64,000 nt of DNA from Cryptomeria japonica (GCF_030272615.1 NW_026729146.1:62001-126000), one strand, 5' to 3'. Positions 46,957 through 62,036 are shown, numbered from the stretch's first letter. Numbers and translations are program-made. Notes: generated from the letters alone by a model not told the origin.

Positions 46957-49447
46957 AAAGGGGCAGGGGAGACTTAAATTCTACATTTCTTGGTGACTTC
47001 TAGGAAAATATCGCTTGTGGGATGCCAATACCCAACATCTTTGGTTTCACAAACTAGACCTATGCTTCTAGCTTGAAAATCTTGTCAAAAAGTTGTTGCG
47101 GGGGAGACCAATCTTCTTCGTAATGGATAGGTTGAGCCTTGAGAGCTTGAAAATTTTGATCTATCTCCCGGACATCCTTGAAAGGAACTATTTCTAGTTA
47201 ATTATAAGTTGATTCAAGCATAGTAAGGAGTTTAGCAAAAGGAAGAAACAAGGCCATGAACTCATCTTCTTCAGGGGGATCACTCAACGCTTGGAGGGAT
47301 GACTCATCCTACTACTTGTGCACTATCAAACTTGATAGGTTCTCGGCTCCCATGATTGCATAATCCATAAGAAAAGGGGAGGGTAAACCGAGCTTGACAA
47401 AGTCTTTGAGGAACTCTGTGACAAGGTCGATAGAAACTTTTAAACTCAATAGACTTGGAGCAGCTTGTTTGGCCATTTTTTTGCAATTAATGAAGTGGTT
47501 AGTATTTTGAATTATTCCTTCAAAATTTGTGACTCCCGCTGTAGCTAACTCCTGAGGAGAAATGACATAAAGCCAATCAACTAACCTCTGAGCCTCGGGA
47601 ATTTTGGAAGCCAAAACTTGCATGGCGTATTCAACGAAAGGGTCAACCTTAGCATACAAACTTTCAGAAAATGTTAAGAAACACAAAACTAATTCCAAAA
47701 GAAGAGTGGACTACTTTATCTTTTCTCAATATGCATTATGAAGCCCTTGCATCATGAAGCCCCCACATCAAATAAGTGAAATTTGCAGGGGGAGCATGCT
47801 GAGGGGTCGATGTCTTTGAGAAGAGTTCTATCTCAGCATCTTTGGATTCTAATCGCTCATGAATTTCCTTCAAGTCTTGTCCTGAACCTCATCTTGTAGA
47901 TGCTTGCCTCATGCCTATTGATTTGCAATGGCCACTTGACAATCACGAAGCTCTTGGGCAGAATGAGTTTGCAAGATGTGGAATTCTTGCAAAATCTTAT
48001 CTTTTCTTTCTCTCTCCTCCGCTAGAAGGCTTTGAGTTCCAACCAATTCTTGATGCTCTTTCTCCTTTTCTGGAGTAAATTTCTGTAGTTGTGTTTGAAC
48101 TTGGGCCACATCTGAGGAAGAGGCTTGTCTATACAACAACTCTTGTGTTTTATCATGTAACTCATTGAAAATTGTTTTCCTAGCAAACAATTTCATTTTC
48201 AATAGATCCTCAGAGGTCTTTAATGCCTTTTGGAGTTAATCCCTCTCATCCTTCTCTTGCAATATTGTGGACTACAAGCGGGTCACTTTCGCTTCTCTAA
48301 CCTTACCCTCCTTCATCAACTGCTCATTTGTATCTTTTACTCTTCCTAGATCAACTGTGAGTTTCTCTAGGGAGCGGGAATGTTTTAGATGGTCCAAAGA
48401 GACCATCTTGTGGGATTCCTATAGGATTTCCACTCTATCATGTGGTTGGGCTCTATTCAAATCAATGCCAAAGGCATGCATAGAATAGTCTTCAGGCTAC
48501 ATTTGATTTGCTGATTTGACAATATTTAGCATAATGGCCGTGAACCCTAAATTTTGGTGATCCTCCCTGAAGATAGTTTGAATGCAAGGCTCAGCGGGCT
48601 TCTGAGAATCTTTAGTGATTCTTTTTTGTCCCCTCTGAGCACGGGTGAGCTTGCCTTGATCTGCATACTAATGGAATTATAAAGGTACAAAGAGCATTTG
48701 CCTTGCGAAAGGAGCTCCTGGGGTTGGGACAAAAGGAACAGGAGCCATGCTAGCTTGCAATTAGGTTGGAGCTATCAAGGAGAGCATAGTTGGGGAAAAA
48801 GGGGGAATCCCAGGGAAGACAATGGTAGGTGAGGAGAACAACGACCCAATACTAGATGAAGCTGTAGATGAAAAAATTGCAAACCTGAGGACATGCGAAG
48901 AATAAGACTTATCTGTCGACTGACTTGGGGTTTGAAAAGAGTGAGTCATGCTAGCTGAGCTATCAAAAGTGCAAACGCTAGGTGAGGGAGATGTAAATGT
49001 GCTTGTGGAAGATGCAATTGATTGGGTTTACACAGACAGCGTAGGAGATGCGGCTATTTCAAGATTATCTAGCATGATAACATGGTTGATGGAGGGTGAC
49101 GGTGACACACAAACCAGAGATTGAGAAGAACGAAGAGGGAAAGAAAAAAGTACATGCGCTGGAGCGATGGTTGGTGCAAGTGAGACTTGTGTCTATATAG
49201 GAGTTTGGGTCTACAAAGCCTCCATATTGTTAGGAATTCTCTTATAGGCTTCTTTAGAGAGTGAAAACCCATCAGTTGATGATGAGAGTGGCTTGAGAAA
49301 GCGTGATATTTTAAAGGATACTAAGGTATGCTTTTCAACTATTATCACATATACCGAATTAGGGAAATAAATTCTAATTATATAGTGTTGATCTAGCTCT
49401 GGACATTTTCCATCGCAGCTAGCTCTTAAATCCATTCTTAGTTGCAC
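46957..49447 (-). pseudogene. Long decayed ORF, second unit
   Basis: It corresponds to 4440-6930. The stop pattern is unchanged; the only difference noticed is one transition at 47288. Confidence 0.5.
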
Positions 49448-49618
49448 ATTATTATTTCATCATCAGAGGATTTTTAAATTTCATAAATTAGAGGTGTCCG
49501 AATAATTGTCATAGCCTGTAAGTGTTAGCTGGAAGCATTGTTGACATAAAAGGGCCTTAGTTGCTTTTCCCGAATTCTGTTTAAATTTAATATCCATTTG
49601 GGAAATCTCCAACACTAA

Positions 49619-49870
49619 GAACGGTGCTACCCTGGAATTTCAGAGGAACAAAAGATTAAATTTGTTGATGTATCTTTTTATTTCGCCGAAGGTGACTCCT
49701 TATCTAAAATGGACCAGCTGATTGATTTGCATCTACGGTACAGACTCTTCCAGACAGAGTGCAAGATGATTTGGATCATCCTGGCGGTTGAACATCGTTT
49801 GTTTTTCATTCGCCCAGCTGTTGTCAAATGCACTGCAAACTTTACAAATCGACGGTTTACAACTTTGTAG
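49619..49870 (+). other. 83-codon unexplained open frame, second unit
   Basis: It corresponds to 7102-7353. Unrecognised. Confidence 0.15.
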
Positions 49871-49956
49871 AAGCGTGCAAGACGATTCAAAACACGCTGG
49901 TCGTTGATTTCCTGTCCATCGCCTCCAGTGTTTTCTTCTCGTGCAATCTTTGCTTT

Positions 49957-51157
49957 AATTGATTAAGTGTCCAGATAAAACTGTTATATTATTTTCATCA
50001 ATTTGTTTTCCGTTACTCTTAAAAACAACAGTGTCATTGGCATAGAGCGCTGGCATTTATTTCTTTTTCTATTTTGTTTCCTTCTCTGAAGGAGTCATGA
50101 GACTCTTTTTAATTTAATTTTTAAAGTAAATAAATTAACAGTTTAATTAAAGATAACAACATTTTAATGAATCTATGTTACTTCTTAAAATCTTTTTATT
50201 TTATCAACGATATTTTATTAACATTTTTACTTTTATTTTCATTATAGATTATAATTAAGATACATAATTACATTTTATAATTTTTTTTAATTTTTAAAAA
50301 TATTTTATATTAAAATATTATAAATAATTATACTGAATTTATTTAATCTTAAAATTTGAAAATTAATTTAAATTATTCATAATAATATTTTTTAAAAATT
50401 AATTATATTTTTTATTTCATAAAATTTAATTTATATGCATATTTATTTATGCGAGAATCTTTTTTATAATGAATTTAAATTTTTTAAATATATATGTATA
50501 TAAATCATTTTTTTTACATGCAATCTTTAAATATTTTATTTTCTTCATTGCAATTTTAAGTTTTAGTAGTTGTACCATAAGTGAACCATGGACACTCAAG
50601 CACTACGATGCTCAATTACTCTAACAACACTAGCCCTTAAATTATTTCATTTCATTTAATTATATATTTAACTTACAGGATTTATGAATATTGAAGTTTT
50701 TTAAAATTTAATTGTATAATAATTTTTAGTGTTAAAGTAGAGAACTAAATATATATTAACCTGGAAATTTATTTTATTTATTTAATTATTCTATTAATTT
50801 ACAAGTAACAATTAAAATTTATTTATAATTATTTATATTTTAAAAATTATATTTATTATAGAATAATTATATTTTAAATTTTAATATTAATTTATATAAA
50901 AAATAAAAAAATTGATCAATATGAAAAGTGTTTTTAAATTTGATTTATAATAATTTAAATATTAAAATAGAAAACCAAAATTACATACATTACAATCATT
51001 GAAGTTTCAAATTTATTTTAATTATTTCTTTTTTATGAAACTATAAAATAATAATTATGAGTTAACAAAATTGATTTAGTTTACAATTGTTTATCCTATT
51101 CAACTTTAATATTTTGCAGAGAATTTATATTTTAAATTTTTCTCTTAATTTATATAA
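49957..51157. other. Very AT-rich DNA, second unit
   Basis: It corresponds to 7440-8640. Confidence 0.7.
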
Positions 51158-51335
51158 TAAAATAAATTTCAACCTTTCTTTGTCTTTCTCTCTTATATTT
51201 ATCTTACTTACACTCCTTTGTAGACTAAGGCCCTCTTTATCTCTCGATCTCTCTATCTCTATACATATATGTGTCTCCTATTTCTCTTTATCTTGATCTC
51301 TCTACATCTTATCTTGATCTCTCTACATCTATATG

Positions 51336-51365
51336 TATGTGTGTGTGTGTGCACACACACACACA

Positions 51366-51404
<39 letters not shown>
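51336..51404. repeat. Compound microsatellite (TG)n(CA)n(TC)n, shorter allele
   Basis: It has the same structure as 8819-8905, with the TC run reduced by 18 bp (nine repeats). The TG and CA parts have equal length in both units. Confidence 0.95.
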
Positions 51405-51406
<2 letters not shown>

Positions 51407-52799
51407 TGCAAACATAACATAATTAAAATGGTAAAAATGCTTTCATTGCCAAGTTATAAGAATGATTCCCCTTTCTTATTCTTCAAGCCTACTAAGTGAT
51501 TACCATAAAATATTTATTATATTATATTTAATTTTGAATAATTAGGGAAATTAATATTTGTTAGATTGTCTCAAAGCTTCATTTTATAAATCAATGTCAC
51601 ATAGTGGACACCTCACATTTTGAGTAAATTGACTTTGTTAGATTGAGAATCCTGCACTTTATTCTATTTTAGTCTCAAATTTGTAGTTATGTCTGTCACA
51701 CTCAAAACTTTAATTATTCTACATATTAGTTTGATCTTTGTACATGACCTTGAACTTCGCATCTAGGATCTTTATAATCTTGATCACCTCTAATATTTAA
51801 GAATGATAGTTCTTAAAAGTACCATCAAAACTTGTCATTTTGATGACAAGAATTCAATTAGCTTCCTACTTTATGTTAAGCCCTTAGATATATTCAAGTA
51901 AGAGTGTTAAATGCCTATGACTATCCTCATGATCTTGTATATTGATGGAATGCTCCTTAAGTAATGTTTTAGTGACATGTGAATGAGTTAATAAATTCAG
52001 TTGGATTGGGTTTCTCCTTTTATATAATACCCTACCATCAACAATTGAATACTTTGACTCAATGAACAATGAATAACTAGTAGTAAGTAAGACTAAGCTC
52101 ATAATTAAATTTGAATTTGGAAAAGGGGTTCAATATCGTATGTTGTTATAAATCAAATTTAGGGTCTTACCCATCATTTTGAACTATATTCAAGAATAAA
52201 AATTTTGATGGTTAGGTATAAACCACTAAAGGATAAGACTTTTTACTTTTTAATTTTCCATTTACAAATTTATAAATTATTTTAGTTATTTCTCTTTTTA
52301 TGAAATTACAAATAATAATTAAAAGTTACTAGAATTAATCTAATTTATGGTTGTTTGTAATTATTATATGTTCATTGATAGCCATAAGCAACTTGTTCAT
52401 TCCAATAAAAGATAAATTTGTTGTAACTAACCTTAACTTTTCAAATTTAAAATTAATCATTTATGTAATTACTATAAAAATAATCAAGTTATTTGAGTGT
52501 ACATGCACTCAATTATGAAGCTTTTGTGGCCTAATCTCTATGGCCCATAATTTCATTCTCTCCAAGTTTATTTATTGTCATAAAGATTGTACATGAAACT
52601 AATGCAAATCAAGTATGGACCGTACAAGGAAAATAGCATGTCATATGCAATTTCCAAGCAACTTCCTCCCTTGGAACTTTCTCCTCAAATAGAGAATAAA
52701 TTTTGATTAGTTTTGTCGTACCAAAAATGTATGGATGACATGTGTCCTTAGGGATTTATGCTTAGGGTAGCATGTCCTTACTCTTTATTCCTATTAGTA
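51405..52799. other. AT-rich intergenic DNA, second unit
   Basis: It corresponds to 8906-10300. Confidence 0.6.
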
Positions 52800-52808
52800 T
52801 TTATCGCT

Positions 52809-53774
52809 CCCAATCCGTCTATATCCCTCACTCTCTATACCTCTCTCTCTCTCCATGTCTCATTCCTTTATCTATATCTTTCTCTACATATCTCTCTCTA
52901 TCTCTTCATCATCTCTTTCCCTATCCATCTATGCCTCTCTATATCACCCTTTATTTAATCTCTCCCTCAGCTACTCTACATAATGATCTCTATCACCCTT
53001 TATCTAATCTCTCACTCTCTCTCTCACTCTCTCTCTCTCTCTCTCTCTCCATCCTTCTATCTCTATCTCTTTCTCCCTTTCTATTCCCACATATCTCTAT
53101 CTCTCTTTCTTTTCCCATTTACCTCTATCTCTTTATATTTCTTGCTTTCTCTCTCTATCGCTCACTATTTCTCTCCCCCTTTCTCTATCTTTCAATATTT
53201 GTCTCCCTATCCTCCTCTCTATATCTCCTTTATCTCTATCACTCTATCTCACCATCTATATCTTTCTCTATATCTCCGTCTTCCTCTTCCTTTATATCTC
53301 TCTATATATTTTCCTCTATATCTCACCCTCTTTATCTCTAACTCTCTCTTGATTTGTCTCCCTCTTGCCCTATTACTATATATTCATCTCTACCTCTATT
53401 TTCCTCTCTACCCCTCTATCTCTAGACATGTCTCCCTCTCTCTATCCATACATCTCTCTCCATCTCCCTCTTCCTAAACCACCATTTCTAAATTTCTTTG
53501 CTTATCTATCTCAAACTCTTTAGATTTCATCTTCCATATCTCACTCTATCTATCTATCTCATTATCTCTCCACCTCTCTCTACCCTTATATCTCTCCCTC
53601 TCTCTACCTCTTTATATATCACTTTCAATCTCTATATTTATCTTTCTATCTCTCACACTCTCATTTTACCCCTCTCTATATATCCCTCTCTTCTCTATCT
53701 CTTTACCTCTCCCTCTCCTTCTCCATCTCTATATTTATTTCTATCTTCCTCTCTCTCTATCTCCTTACCCCATG
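52809..53774. repeat. ~1-kb pyrimidine tract, second unit
   Basis: It corresponds to 10310-11275, apparently without length change despite its repetitive nature. Confidence 0.95.
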
Positions 53775-53803
53775 ATGTACTACATAAATATATGCAAAAA
53801 TAG

Positions 53804-54687
53804 ATCAAAATTTTCCCTCATTGCCTCCATACCTCTTCGGCGTACCCATTGCACACCAAGGTGCAATTGCTAGTTTAAAATCATTCATAATTCGCATGTT
53901 GCACATTGAACACTGTAGGCATAGCCATTCTTGTCCACATTTTGGAAGACTTGTACCCCGTTCAATGATCCCTCAAATCGAAACGTTGAAGGTAAAAATG
54001 ATTTATAACATTAAAATATTCATTCTTGTTCCAATGAAAGATTTATGGATCCAATAGAAGAGAATTATCCATTTTTATCAATAAATAATAATAGGGATCT
54101 ATTTTACGGCCTGCCACACCAGAGCTAAAGCAGTATTTATTTTGTCTTGTCAAACGAGAAGAAAATTAAAATATCCGTACCTCCAAACAAAACAAAGTCA
54201 AACAAAGAATAAACCTAATCCCCGAGGATAACGGTTACGCTACCATTTTCTCTCAATTTTTAAATATTTTTTGTTTCTGACGCGCTGCGTGTTTTTTAAT
54301 TTGGTTGACAGAATATGATGCCAGATGAGAATACTTCTCGGCACGGAGATCCATCCCCAGCAGAAAAGTTCTGGCTCATAAGTAAGATTACATCTTTATT
54401 CAAGTGGGAGCGAGATTTCCACCAGCTTTGACCAACGCCGTTAATTTTTTCCCCACTTGAAAAAATAAGATCAAGCGGCAAGTTCATGTTTCGTTAAATT
54501 TTTGCTGGAAAAGAGCAGGACTTGAATAGCAATTATTTTCTAATAGATCAAATTTAGAATTTTCATGCTTTTTTATTCCTTGACAAACATGATAATCGTT
54601 GAAGTTTTTTTATTCTACGAACTTTGTTTTTGTTCAAACGTTCTTTGTAGAATAGTTAAATTTCCAAATTTTCATGAAATTTTTAAG
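53804..54687. other. Intergenic with one possible dead exon, second unit
   Basis: It corresponds to 11305-12188. Confidence 0.3.
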
Positions 54688-55244
54688 GTGACAGACAAAA
54701 GCGATGGTCAAATCCCAACCCAGATTCCGCAGGTAATATTATTTAATTTAATTTTACAATAGAAATAGAACTATTTGATTATTAAATCGATTTTTCTAAA
54801 AAAAATTATTGTTTTTTTGTTTCTTTGAGGACAAATTAAGATTCCGGATCAAGTAACAGCAAACACAAGCGCGAGTAAATCTACTATCCAGGTGGCACTG
54901 GCTGTGGCGTTGGCGGGACGAAGCTTCAGTGTTATGTGAATGACTCGGGAATCGCGATGAGCGGCCACACCAAAGCATTCAAAATACTCTTTATGTCGGA
55001 TATTGTAGCGTTTCAAGCTTCAGTTCTGCCTGCTATAACCGTGGCCACTATGTCTCAAATATCTTCAAAAGTTGACTGTTTCATCTGCATCACTCTATGG
55101 GTCGCTACAGTGTGCTTCACTATGAGCTTCCACGCTGCAGCGTATGTGGTCGTTCTCCCTAACCTTAAGTTGATTGTGCTGGTTTCTGTTGGTATATTTG
55201 GCGCAGGAATGGTACTGCTAGTAGCTTTTACCATCTTCTATTAA
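54688..55244 (+). pseudogene. PGG-gene relic, second unit
   Basis: It corresponds to 12189-12745, with the same TGA (54937-54939) and the same missing PGG segment. Confidence 0.75.
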
Positions 55245-55550
55245 GTTACTGCCACAAGTAGAGTACTGAACATAGAGGCATTTCTAGACTAATTTTTCTG
55301 GGCGATTTTGATTAGAAGCATAAATACATTTGTCCAGTATATTTTATTGTGATGATAAATTATGGAGTGTGATTTTTAAATGATGGGGAATGCTCAATGA
55401 AAGTCTTTATCAATTATTTTTGTAATGATTCATTATGGTTATGAATATTATTATTTGAGAAAAATTAGTAAATTTGATTGTAAAACTATTGATTGCTTGC
55501 TATATTGACACTAAAATTGTTTCTTCTATTATTGACTTATAGTCATCAAT

Positions 55551-55860
55551 TGTTAGATTCAGTGTTAGGATTGAATGCGAAATTGAAGTGCAGAAATTAA
55601 ACAGAGAATTCATAGATAGCGACAAAAGAGAAACACACAATTTTATCATGGTTCGACAGATTGCCTACATCCACACTCAAAGCAGGGGAATCAATTTTAT
55701 TAATGACCAATTCTAGTTTGACATACACAGCTGCAAGCAACTTCAGAACACACACAGAAAATGATATTCAACCAGCTCTTTAAAGAGCTCTACATCAGAA
55801 GTTGAAAGGCCAAAGGATTTTGCGGCAAAAAGGAGGAGTCGTTGGACTTCACTTCCAACA
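55551..55860 (-). repeat. 3' LTR of the copia relic, second unit
   Basis: It corresponds to 13052-13361; a polypurine tract adjoins at 55861-55872. Confidence 0.6.
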
Positions 55861-57361
55861 ATCTCCCACTTGAAGGCCAATGAACTGCTGCACAAGTAGA
55901 TTCCCCCACTCAGTCCTGTTATCATATATTGGAAAGGCCGAGAAAAGGTCGACAGAACTTGAACTTCTCCCATTTAACAACTTTGGTGAGCACATCAGCT
56001 AGGTTATCCTCGGTGTGAATTTTGTCTACATGAAACTTGCCCTCTTTGACCATGTAATGAACATAATGACTACATACATCGATGTGTTTTGACCGAGGCT
56101 AAGATGTCTAATGCTTAGTCATAAAGATGGCATTGCGATTATCACAAAACAAGGCAAAATCTAATTCTTCAAACCCAATTCACTGAACAAGAGTTGCAAC
56201 CATACCATCTCCTTTGCTCCCTCAAAAAGAGCTATATATTTAGCCTCTACAGTTGATTAAGCAACTATATGTTGTAATTTAGCAGCCCAACTGATCGCTG
56301 CCCACACAAATGTGAAAGCATAACCTGAAGTAGACTTTCGTTTGTCCAAATCCTCAAGAAAATCAGAATCAGTAAACCCTGGCAAGTGTGCCTTGCCCTT
56401 CCCAAAATATAAACAAAAATCTGAAGTAAGCTTGAGATACCGTAAAATATACTTGACCACCTCCCAATGTGGTTTGCCCGGATTAGACATAAATCTGCTC
56501 ACCACTCCTACAACATGAGCAATATCCGGACGAGTAGACACCATAGCGTACATAAGACTCCCAACTGTAGATTTGTATGGAATATTGTCCATAAACTCCT
56601 TGTCTTCTTGTGTTTTTGGACACAATTGAGAAGACAACTAAAAATGAGAGGCTAAGGGGATGCATACAAACTTAGCATCCACCATACCAAATATGTCCAA
56701 TACTTTTTTGATGTAGTCTTGTTGAGATAGTTTGAGTTCTTTCTTTTTCCTATCCCGAATAATGGTCATCCCAAGGATTTTCTTTGTTGCCCCTACATCT
56801 TTCATGGAAAACTCATTAGCTAAGTGAGATTTAAGCTCATGAACAATTTTCATGCTTGTGTCATCCACTAGCATATCATCCACATAAAGGAGAAGTATAA
56901 CAAATTTGCCATTGGGAAGCTTTTAAAAATAGATACAAGGATCAGACTTACAACGAGTAAACTTCTGATCAATCATAAACTTATCAAATTTGAGATACCA
57001 CTATCTTGGGGTTTTCTTAAGTGCATACAAACTCCGTTTCAATCTACAATAGAGATGTTCCTAACCCTTTTTGATAAATCCTTCAGGCTGATGCATAAAC
57101 AAATCCCTCATTAAGGTTGCCATGGAGAAATGGCGTCTTCACATCCAATTGTTCAAGCTCAAGATCCCAGGCTAAAACCAATCCCAATACTTCTTGGATG
57201 GTAGTCATTTTGACTACTGGTGAAATTTTTTCTTTAAAATGGAGGTCTTGCTTCTAAGCGTACCCCTTGACAACTAGTCTTGCTTGAAACCGTTTCCGAC
57301 CACTAGCTTCATCCTTCAATTTATACACCCACTTATTATGGTTCTCTTCACACCTTTTGTG
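55551..57361 (-). mobile_element. Ty1/copia relic, second unit
   Basis: It corresponds to 13052-14862. One transition at 56480 turns MSNLGKPHW into MSNPGKPHW; proline is the usual residue of copia elements there, so the second unit keeps the older state. Confidence 0.88.
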
Positions 57362-57558
57362 GCAGCGGATAAACTATATATGATCCTCTTTTGATGTTGT
57401 TAGTTATTGTTAGTTGACATTGCTCTGATGAACTTTCATACTATGCACGTTTGATGCACTCCATGTTGGTCTTTTGATGTACTTGATACTTTATCTTTAA
57501 TAAATAAAATTGTGTAAGCATTAAAAAATCTCCCACTTAACTATCCCTTGGCTACAGA

Positions 57559-59282
57559 AAAACACTCCTACCCAATGGACTCCTGCTCTTTCAATGACTC
57601 TTTCTCTTTTTGCACTGAATGACGCTGAGTTTTGGATTGTGAAATCTCAGGCAGGTTCACATTCTCGCTTGAAGATTTTATCCTTGGCTGTGACTGAGAT
57701 CGTCTGGGGACGGCCTCTTCTGCGGGTGACGTTCCTTTGTCTATTACAATTGGTGGGCCGAAGGTGGATACCAAAGGGTCTCCTACTAGTGATGCTTCGA
57801 ATGGTAGTGTTCCGGTTTCCTCTATTGTGGATTGGGCTACCCATAGCTTGGTGTCTGCGGCTGTTCCTATGTTCAACACCTTGGGCTCTTAGGGTGTCTA
57901 CTGACACTGAAAAGGAGATCGTCCATAACTCCTATGTGTTTAAGTCTCATGGACTCATTTGCAGGTTTCAGGGCTTTTGCCCAAGCCTTCCTCAGCTACA
58001 CACCAGGATATCCCAAAACTAGGAGCCGATCTTAAAGGGTACTATTAACATTTATCCTTTATCCAATGGTTTTTTCATTGCTAAATTTGAACAGGCTGAG
58101 GATAGATCAAAAATCTTATGTAACAATCCTTTTAGCTAGGAGGATAAATTTGTATTGATGGTTAAACCCTGGTTCTTGGATTTTAACCCATCTATGGATT
58201 CATTTATGAAGATTCCTATTTGGGTTAGGCTCCCTAACCTCCCCCTTCATCTATTGATAGAGTCTTTGCTAGAGGAAGTGGGGGAGGCTTTAGGTGACTT
58301 CCTAATGATTCATAAGGATTCTTACAATATTTATCATTCTACTTATGCTTGGATTTTGGTTGATACTGATGTTTCTAAAGAGCTCCCTACTGAGATAAAT
58401 ATTGACTCTTCTTTGGGATCTTGGGTCCAACCACTCAAACATGAGGGCATCTCCTTTAGATGTCGAAATTGGTTCTATACTCGACATGTTGTTGCACAGT
58501 GTGATTCAGATAAAAATAAAAAAAAAATTGTTTCTTGCTGGAAGGGTGCTTCTTCTGAACACTACTTTGTTCGAAAAAAAAGCTTCTCCCAAGTGTTTGT
58601 GTAGGTTCCTCAAGCCATTGATGGTGATGGTAATGTGCCTTAGACTGGTGCCCCTACTATGGTCCTTGCAAATGGAAGTTATGTTGTTTCTTCACCTAAG
58701 GTATGTGTGGATACTTCCTATGGTTGTGGCATCCCAGCTGATCAGTTGAAGCATGTTGGAAGCTCTTCAATGATGGTTGACCTTCCCGCTTCCCAGATTG
58801 TTGTTAGATTGTCGTCTGGTCCTTCTGATTCTCAAATTTTTGTGGTCTTTGCCTCTCAAGATGATGCCATTGTTCCTCCTATTGGTGGGAAGTCCTCTAT
58901 TCTGGACCCGTCTTCTTGGCAAAGCACTATTGCTAGAGTTAAGGAGGGATGGATTACCGTTAAAAGTAATAAATCCAAATCGTCTCAGTCCTCTTTTGAT
59001 ATGATCCTTCACTCCCACAAGTGTAGATCAAATCCTTGATCTGTCCTGGTTGGGTTGGGGTTGCTTGTTGGTATTTGGCTTTTGCAGCCTGTTGTTTCTT
59101 GTTGGGGGTCCTTCTTGTGTTATCCCCCATTTTTTGTATGGTTTTGTCCTGTCTCACTTTTGTTCTGTATCGTTAGGTGGACTCTCAAGTTTATCTTAAG
59201 GTTCAAGTTTCAGGTCCTTCCAAAACCTATTTTGTAAAAGGTTTCAGGTCCATTCAAAACTTGTTTTCCCTTAATCAAAAAC
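57559..59282 (+). mobile_element. LINE ORF1-plus-tail relic, second unit
   Basis: It corresponds to 15060-16783 with the same in-frame TAGs and the same TTTTCCCTTAATCAAAAAC terminus. Confidence 0.75.
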
Positions 59283-59681
59283 TTTCCAAGATATTTTTTG
59301 CAGATTATTAATTAAGTAAGTTCGTTACTTTAAATATAAGTTGATTTTTATTTTTATTTTGGAAATCTAAATAATATGAGCATTGGAAATTTATTTGGAA
59401 GTTTCTATTGTATTATAGAATAGAAGATATTGTTTGGAGATTATTAATTGAGTTATTTAATTTAAATACATTTGTTTTTGGATATGGAGATGTCTTCTTT
59501 ACTTCTTTATAAATATTTTTTATGTCATTCTCTTTGAACATAACCTTTGCACTTTGACAGCTAGGTAGTTATAAATTTATGCATTGAAATCTAAGTAGAT
59601 ATAAATTTATGTATTTAATGTAATTGAAAATTTTAGTGTGTAGTTTTTAATTTATATATTGCAAACTATAATCATTTAAAA
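59283..59681. other. AT-rich spacer, second unit
   Basis: It corresponds to 16784-17182. Confidence 0.6.
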
Positions 59682-59784
59682 AAAATACGCCGAGAGATAT
59701 CCTTCTCGAGGCGTCTATTTCAATTTAGGGTGTAAAATTGATTAAAAATAGACGCCTCGAGAAGGATATCTCTCGGTGTATTTT
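59682..59784. repeat. 39-bp-arm hairpin, second unit
   Basis: It corresponds to 17183-17285; arms and loop are unchanged. Confidence 0.9.
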
Positions 59785-59814
59785 ATATAGATTAAATTAA
59801 AATTTAAGGTATAT

Positions 59815-60459
59815 ATGCTAGTGGATGTTGGGTTTAACTTGGAAATTGGCCTTAAATGCATTTGGAGAGATGTTCTGTCTTTCTGTACCATCCATCCTAA
59901 AGGCAAATGGGGCATTTCCCTCCTCCTTGGTAATAAATGGGCTAAATATGTTATCAACTGGGGACAATCCCCCTGTACCCATGCTCTATGGATTATCCTT
60001 CACTTTAATGAGAAAACCTTTGGGATTTATTCAGTTTATGCCCCCAATGACTATAGGGACTGGGCTAACCTTTGGAGCTGGATGACTACTCTAGAAGATG
60101 TTCCTTGGCTATTAGGGGGTGACTTAAATATGCTAGAAAGAGCTGAAGATAAGAGTGGGGGTAATTGGTTTGAATGGAAAGGATTTGAAAGATTGTATTG
60201 GGAAAGAATGGTTAATAAACTAAAACTTGTTGATCCTATATTAGGTAGAAAGGGGGAAATCAATTCAGTGTGGTTTACATGGTGCAACTATCAGCAACTC
60301 TCCAAGAGAATATAATGCAGATTGGATAGATTTTACTATAACAGAGAGGTGTTTAGAATCCAAAAGGACAATCATGGGGATAAATATTTAGTTACTCCCT
60401 ACAATAATGGACTTTTTCTCTGTATAGAATTACAAAGCCCCAAAATGTGGCAACAAAAA
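59815..60459 (+). pseudogene. LINE endonuclease fragment, second unit
   Basis: It corresponds to 17316-17960. One silent transition was noticed at 60135. Confidence 0.85.
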
Positions 60460-62036
60460 CTATTTTTAATCTCGAAATAAAATCTTGAAACTATTTAAAT
60501 ATCAAATATCAAATTTAATCTGAATCCATTTTGTGACCATAAGGTTTGTGCCTTATTTGTCATCATTCAACCTGGACGAAACTTATTGAGACTGCTTAAC
60601 TATGATCACCAATCACAAGACATCCTTCTTGAATGTGTTTCATAGTACCCACATTTGATCCCAATCCAATCAATGGTAATTCTATGAGAATAAATGCTTT
60701 CATTACAAAACCCCAATCCTATTGTACCAGGAGTGTGCCTCTAAAATTAATAACACCCATCCATTTCAGAAACAAATGTAACTACTCTATTTTATATCTT
60801 GTTAAACTTTTTGTAATATTCACTTCAAATCCAACTAATTTTATTTGCACAATAGCTAGACAACTCCAGGAAAATTCTATTAAATAACGTAATTATTTTA
60901 ATTATTTATTCAAGAACAAACATACTTTTAATAGAAAAAACGTCCTTCCTACTAATATAGTTCCATATATATCTAAGATTAAATTTGCCATTTGTAATAT
61001 CTTGATTTATTTTTTTGAACAAAAAATAACTATACTCGGATCATAATTTGCATGGTTAACTTGGTAACATTTCCTAAGATTAAATACAAGAATATTTCTC
61101 ATAAGCTCAAAATAAAATTAATATATTTCTTTCTATGTTGATTACAAACTATACAGTTTCTATCAAAAACAGAAAAGAAAAAAAAGAAAATCTCCAATCT
61201 CCCTACGGCTATTGCATCAATTCCAGGTAATATTTTTGCAGTCATTGAAGAGGAAATTTAATGGTACGAAAACGTCTACGCATAAATGAACAGAACAACA
61301 GATTGGGATAGCTACGAGTTACCTCAAGTTTTGCTACTTAAAATAACTTGCTTGCAGAATAGTTTCTCTTGCATGTCTCAATAAAAATGGCACGTGAACT
61401 TAAATCTAATCCTTATAAACTTCGTCTTAGCACGTAAATGTTACCGTGGCAGCCTTCAATCCTTTTAACATCACGTAAGCTGTAATCTTTTTAACCTCTG
61501 TAAACACTTATATTGTGCCCAGGTTTAACAAATATTTTTATATTTAATCAAATCAAATATAACCAAAACCAACGTCCTTGCAGTTGCTTCATTTTTATTG
61601 AGAGCATACAAAAATAGATCTGAATATGCGAGATTTGACAATTAATAACTTTATAAAAAATGCACTATATCAGCAGTTAATAAATCCAGCGGATTTGGCT
61701 GCAGTGTAATTGATTTGCAAATGTGCACGAAAATGGCCATCTAAATAGCCAAAAATCAGACCAGAAATTATGTGATTTTTCGTACGACAGAACAAAATAG
61801 ACTCCCTCAAGTTTTTTACCCATTATAATCATAGCTGAGAATCGTTGATTTTTCACCCTCTTGGAAAAACTGTTTGGTGCAAGAAAATCGGCAGAAAAAA
61901 GATACCGGTAGGAAAAAAACAGCGTGAGACACATTTCCGGTGGGGGAGCTCCCCAACAGGAAATAGCCTATCGGCTAATAAGAAAAAAGCCTTAGATATA
62001 CAGACGATTGATGTCTAATTAGCAAAATGAACACAT
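60460..62036. other. AT-rich intergenic DNA, second unit
   Basis: It corresponds to 17961-19537. One A/G difference lies within the poly-A run near 61185. Confidence 0.6.
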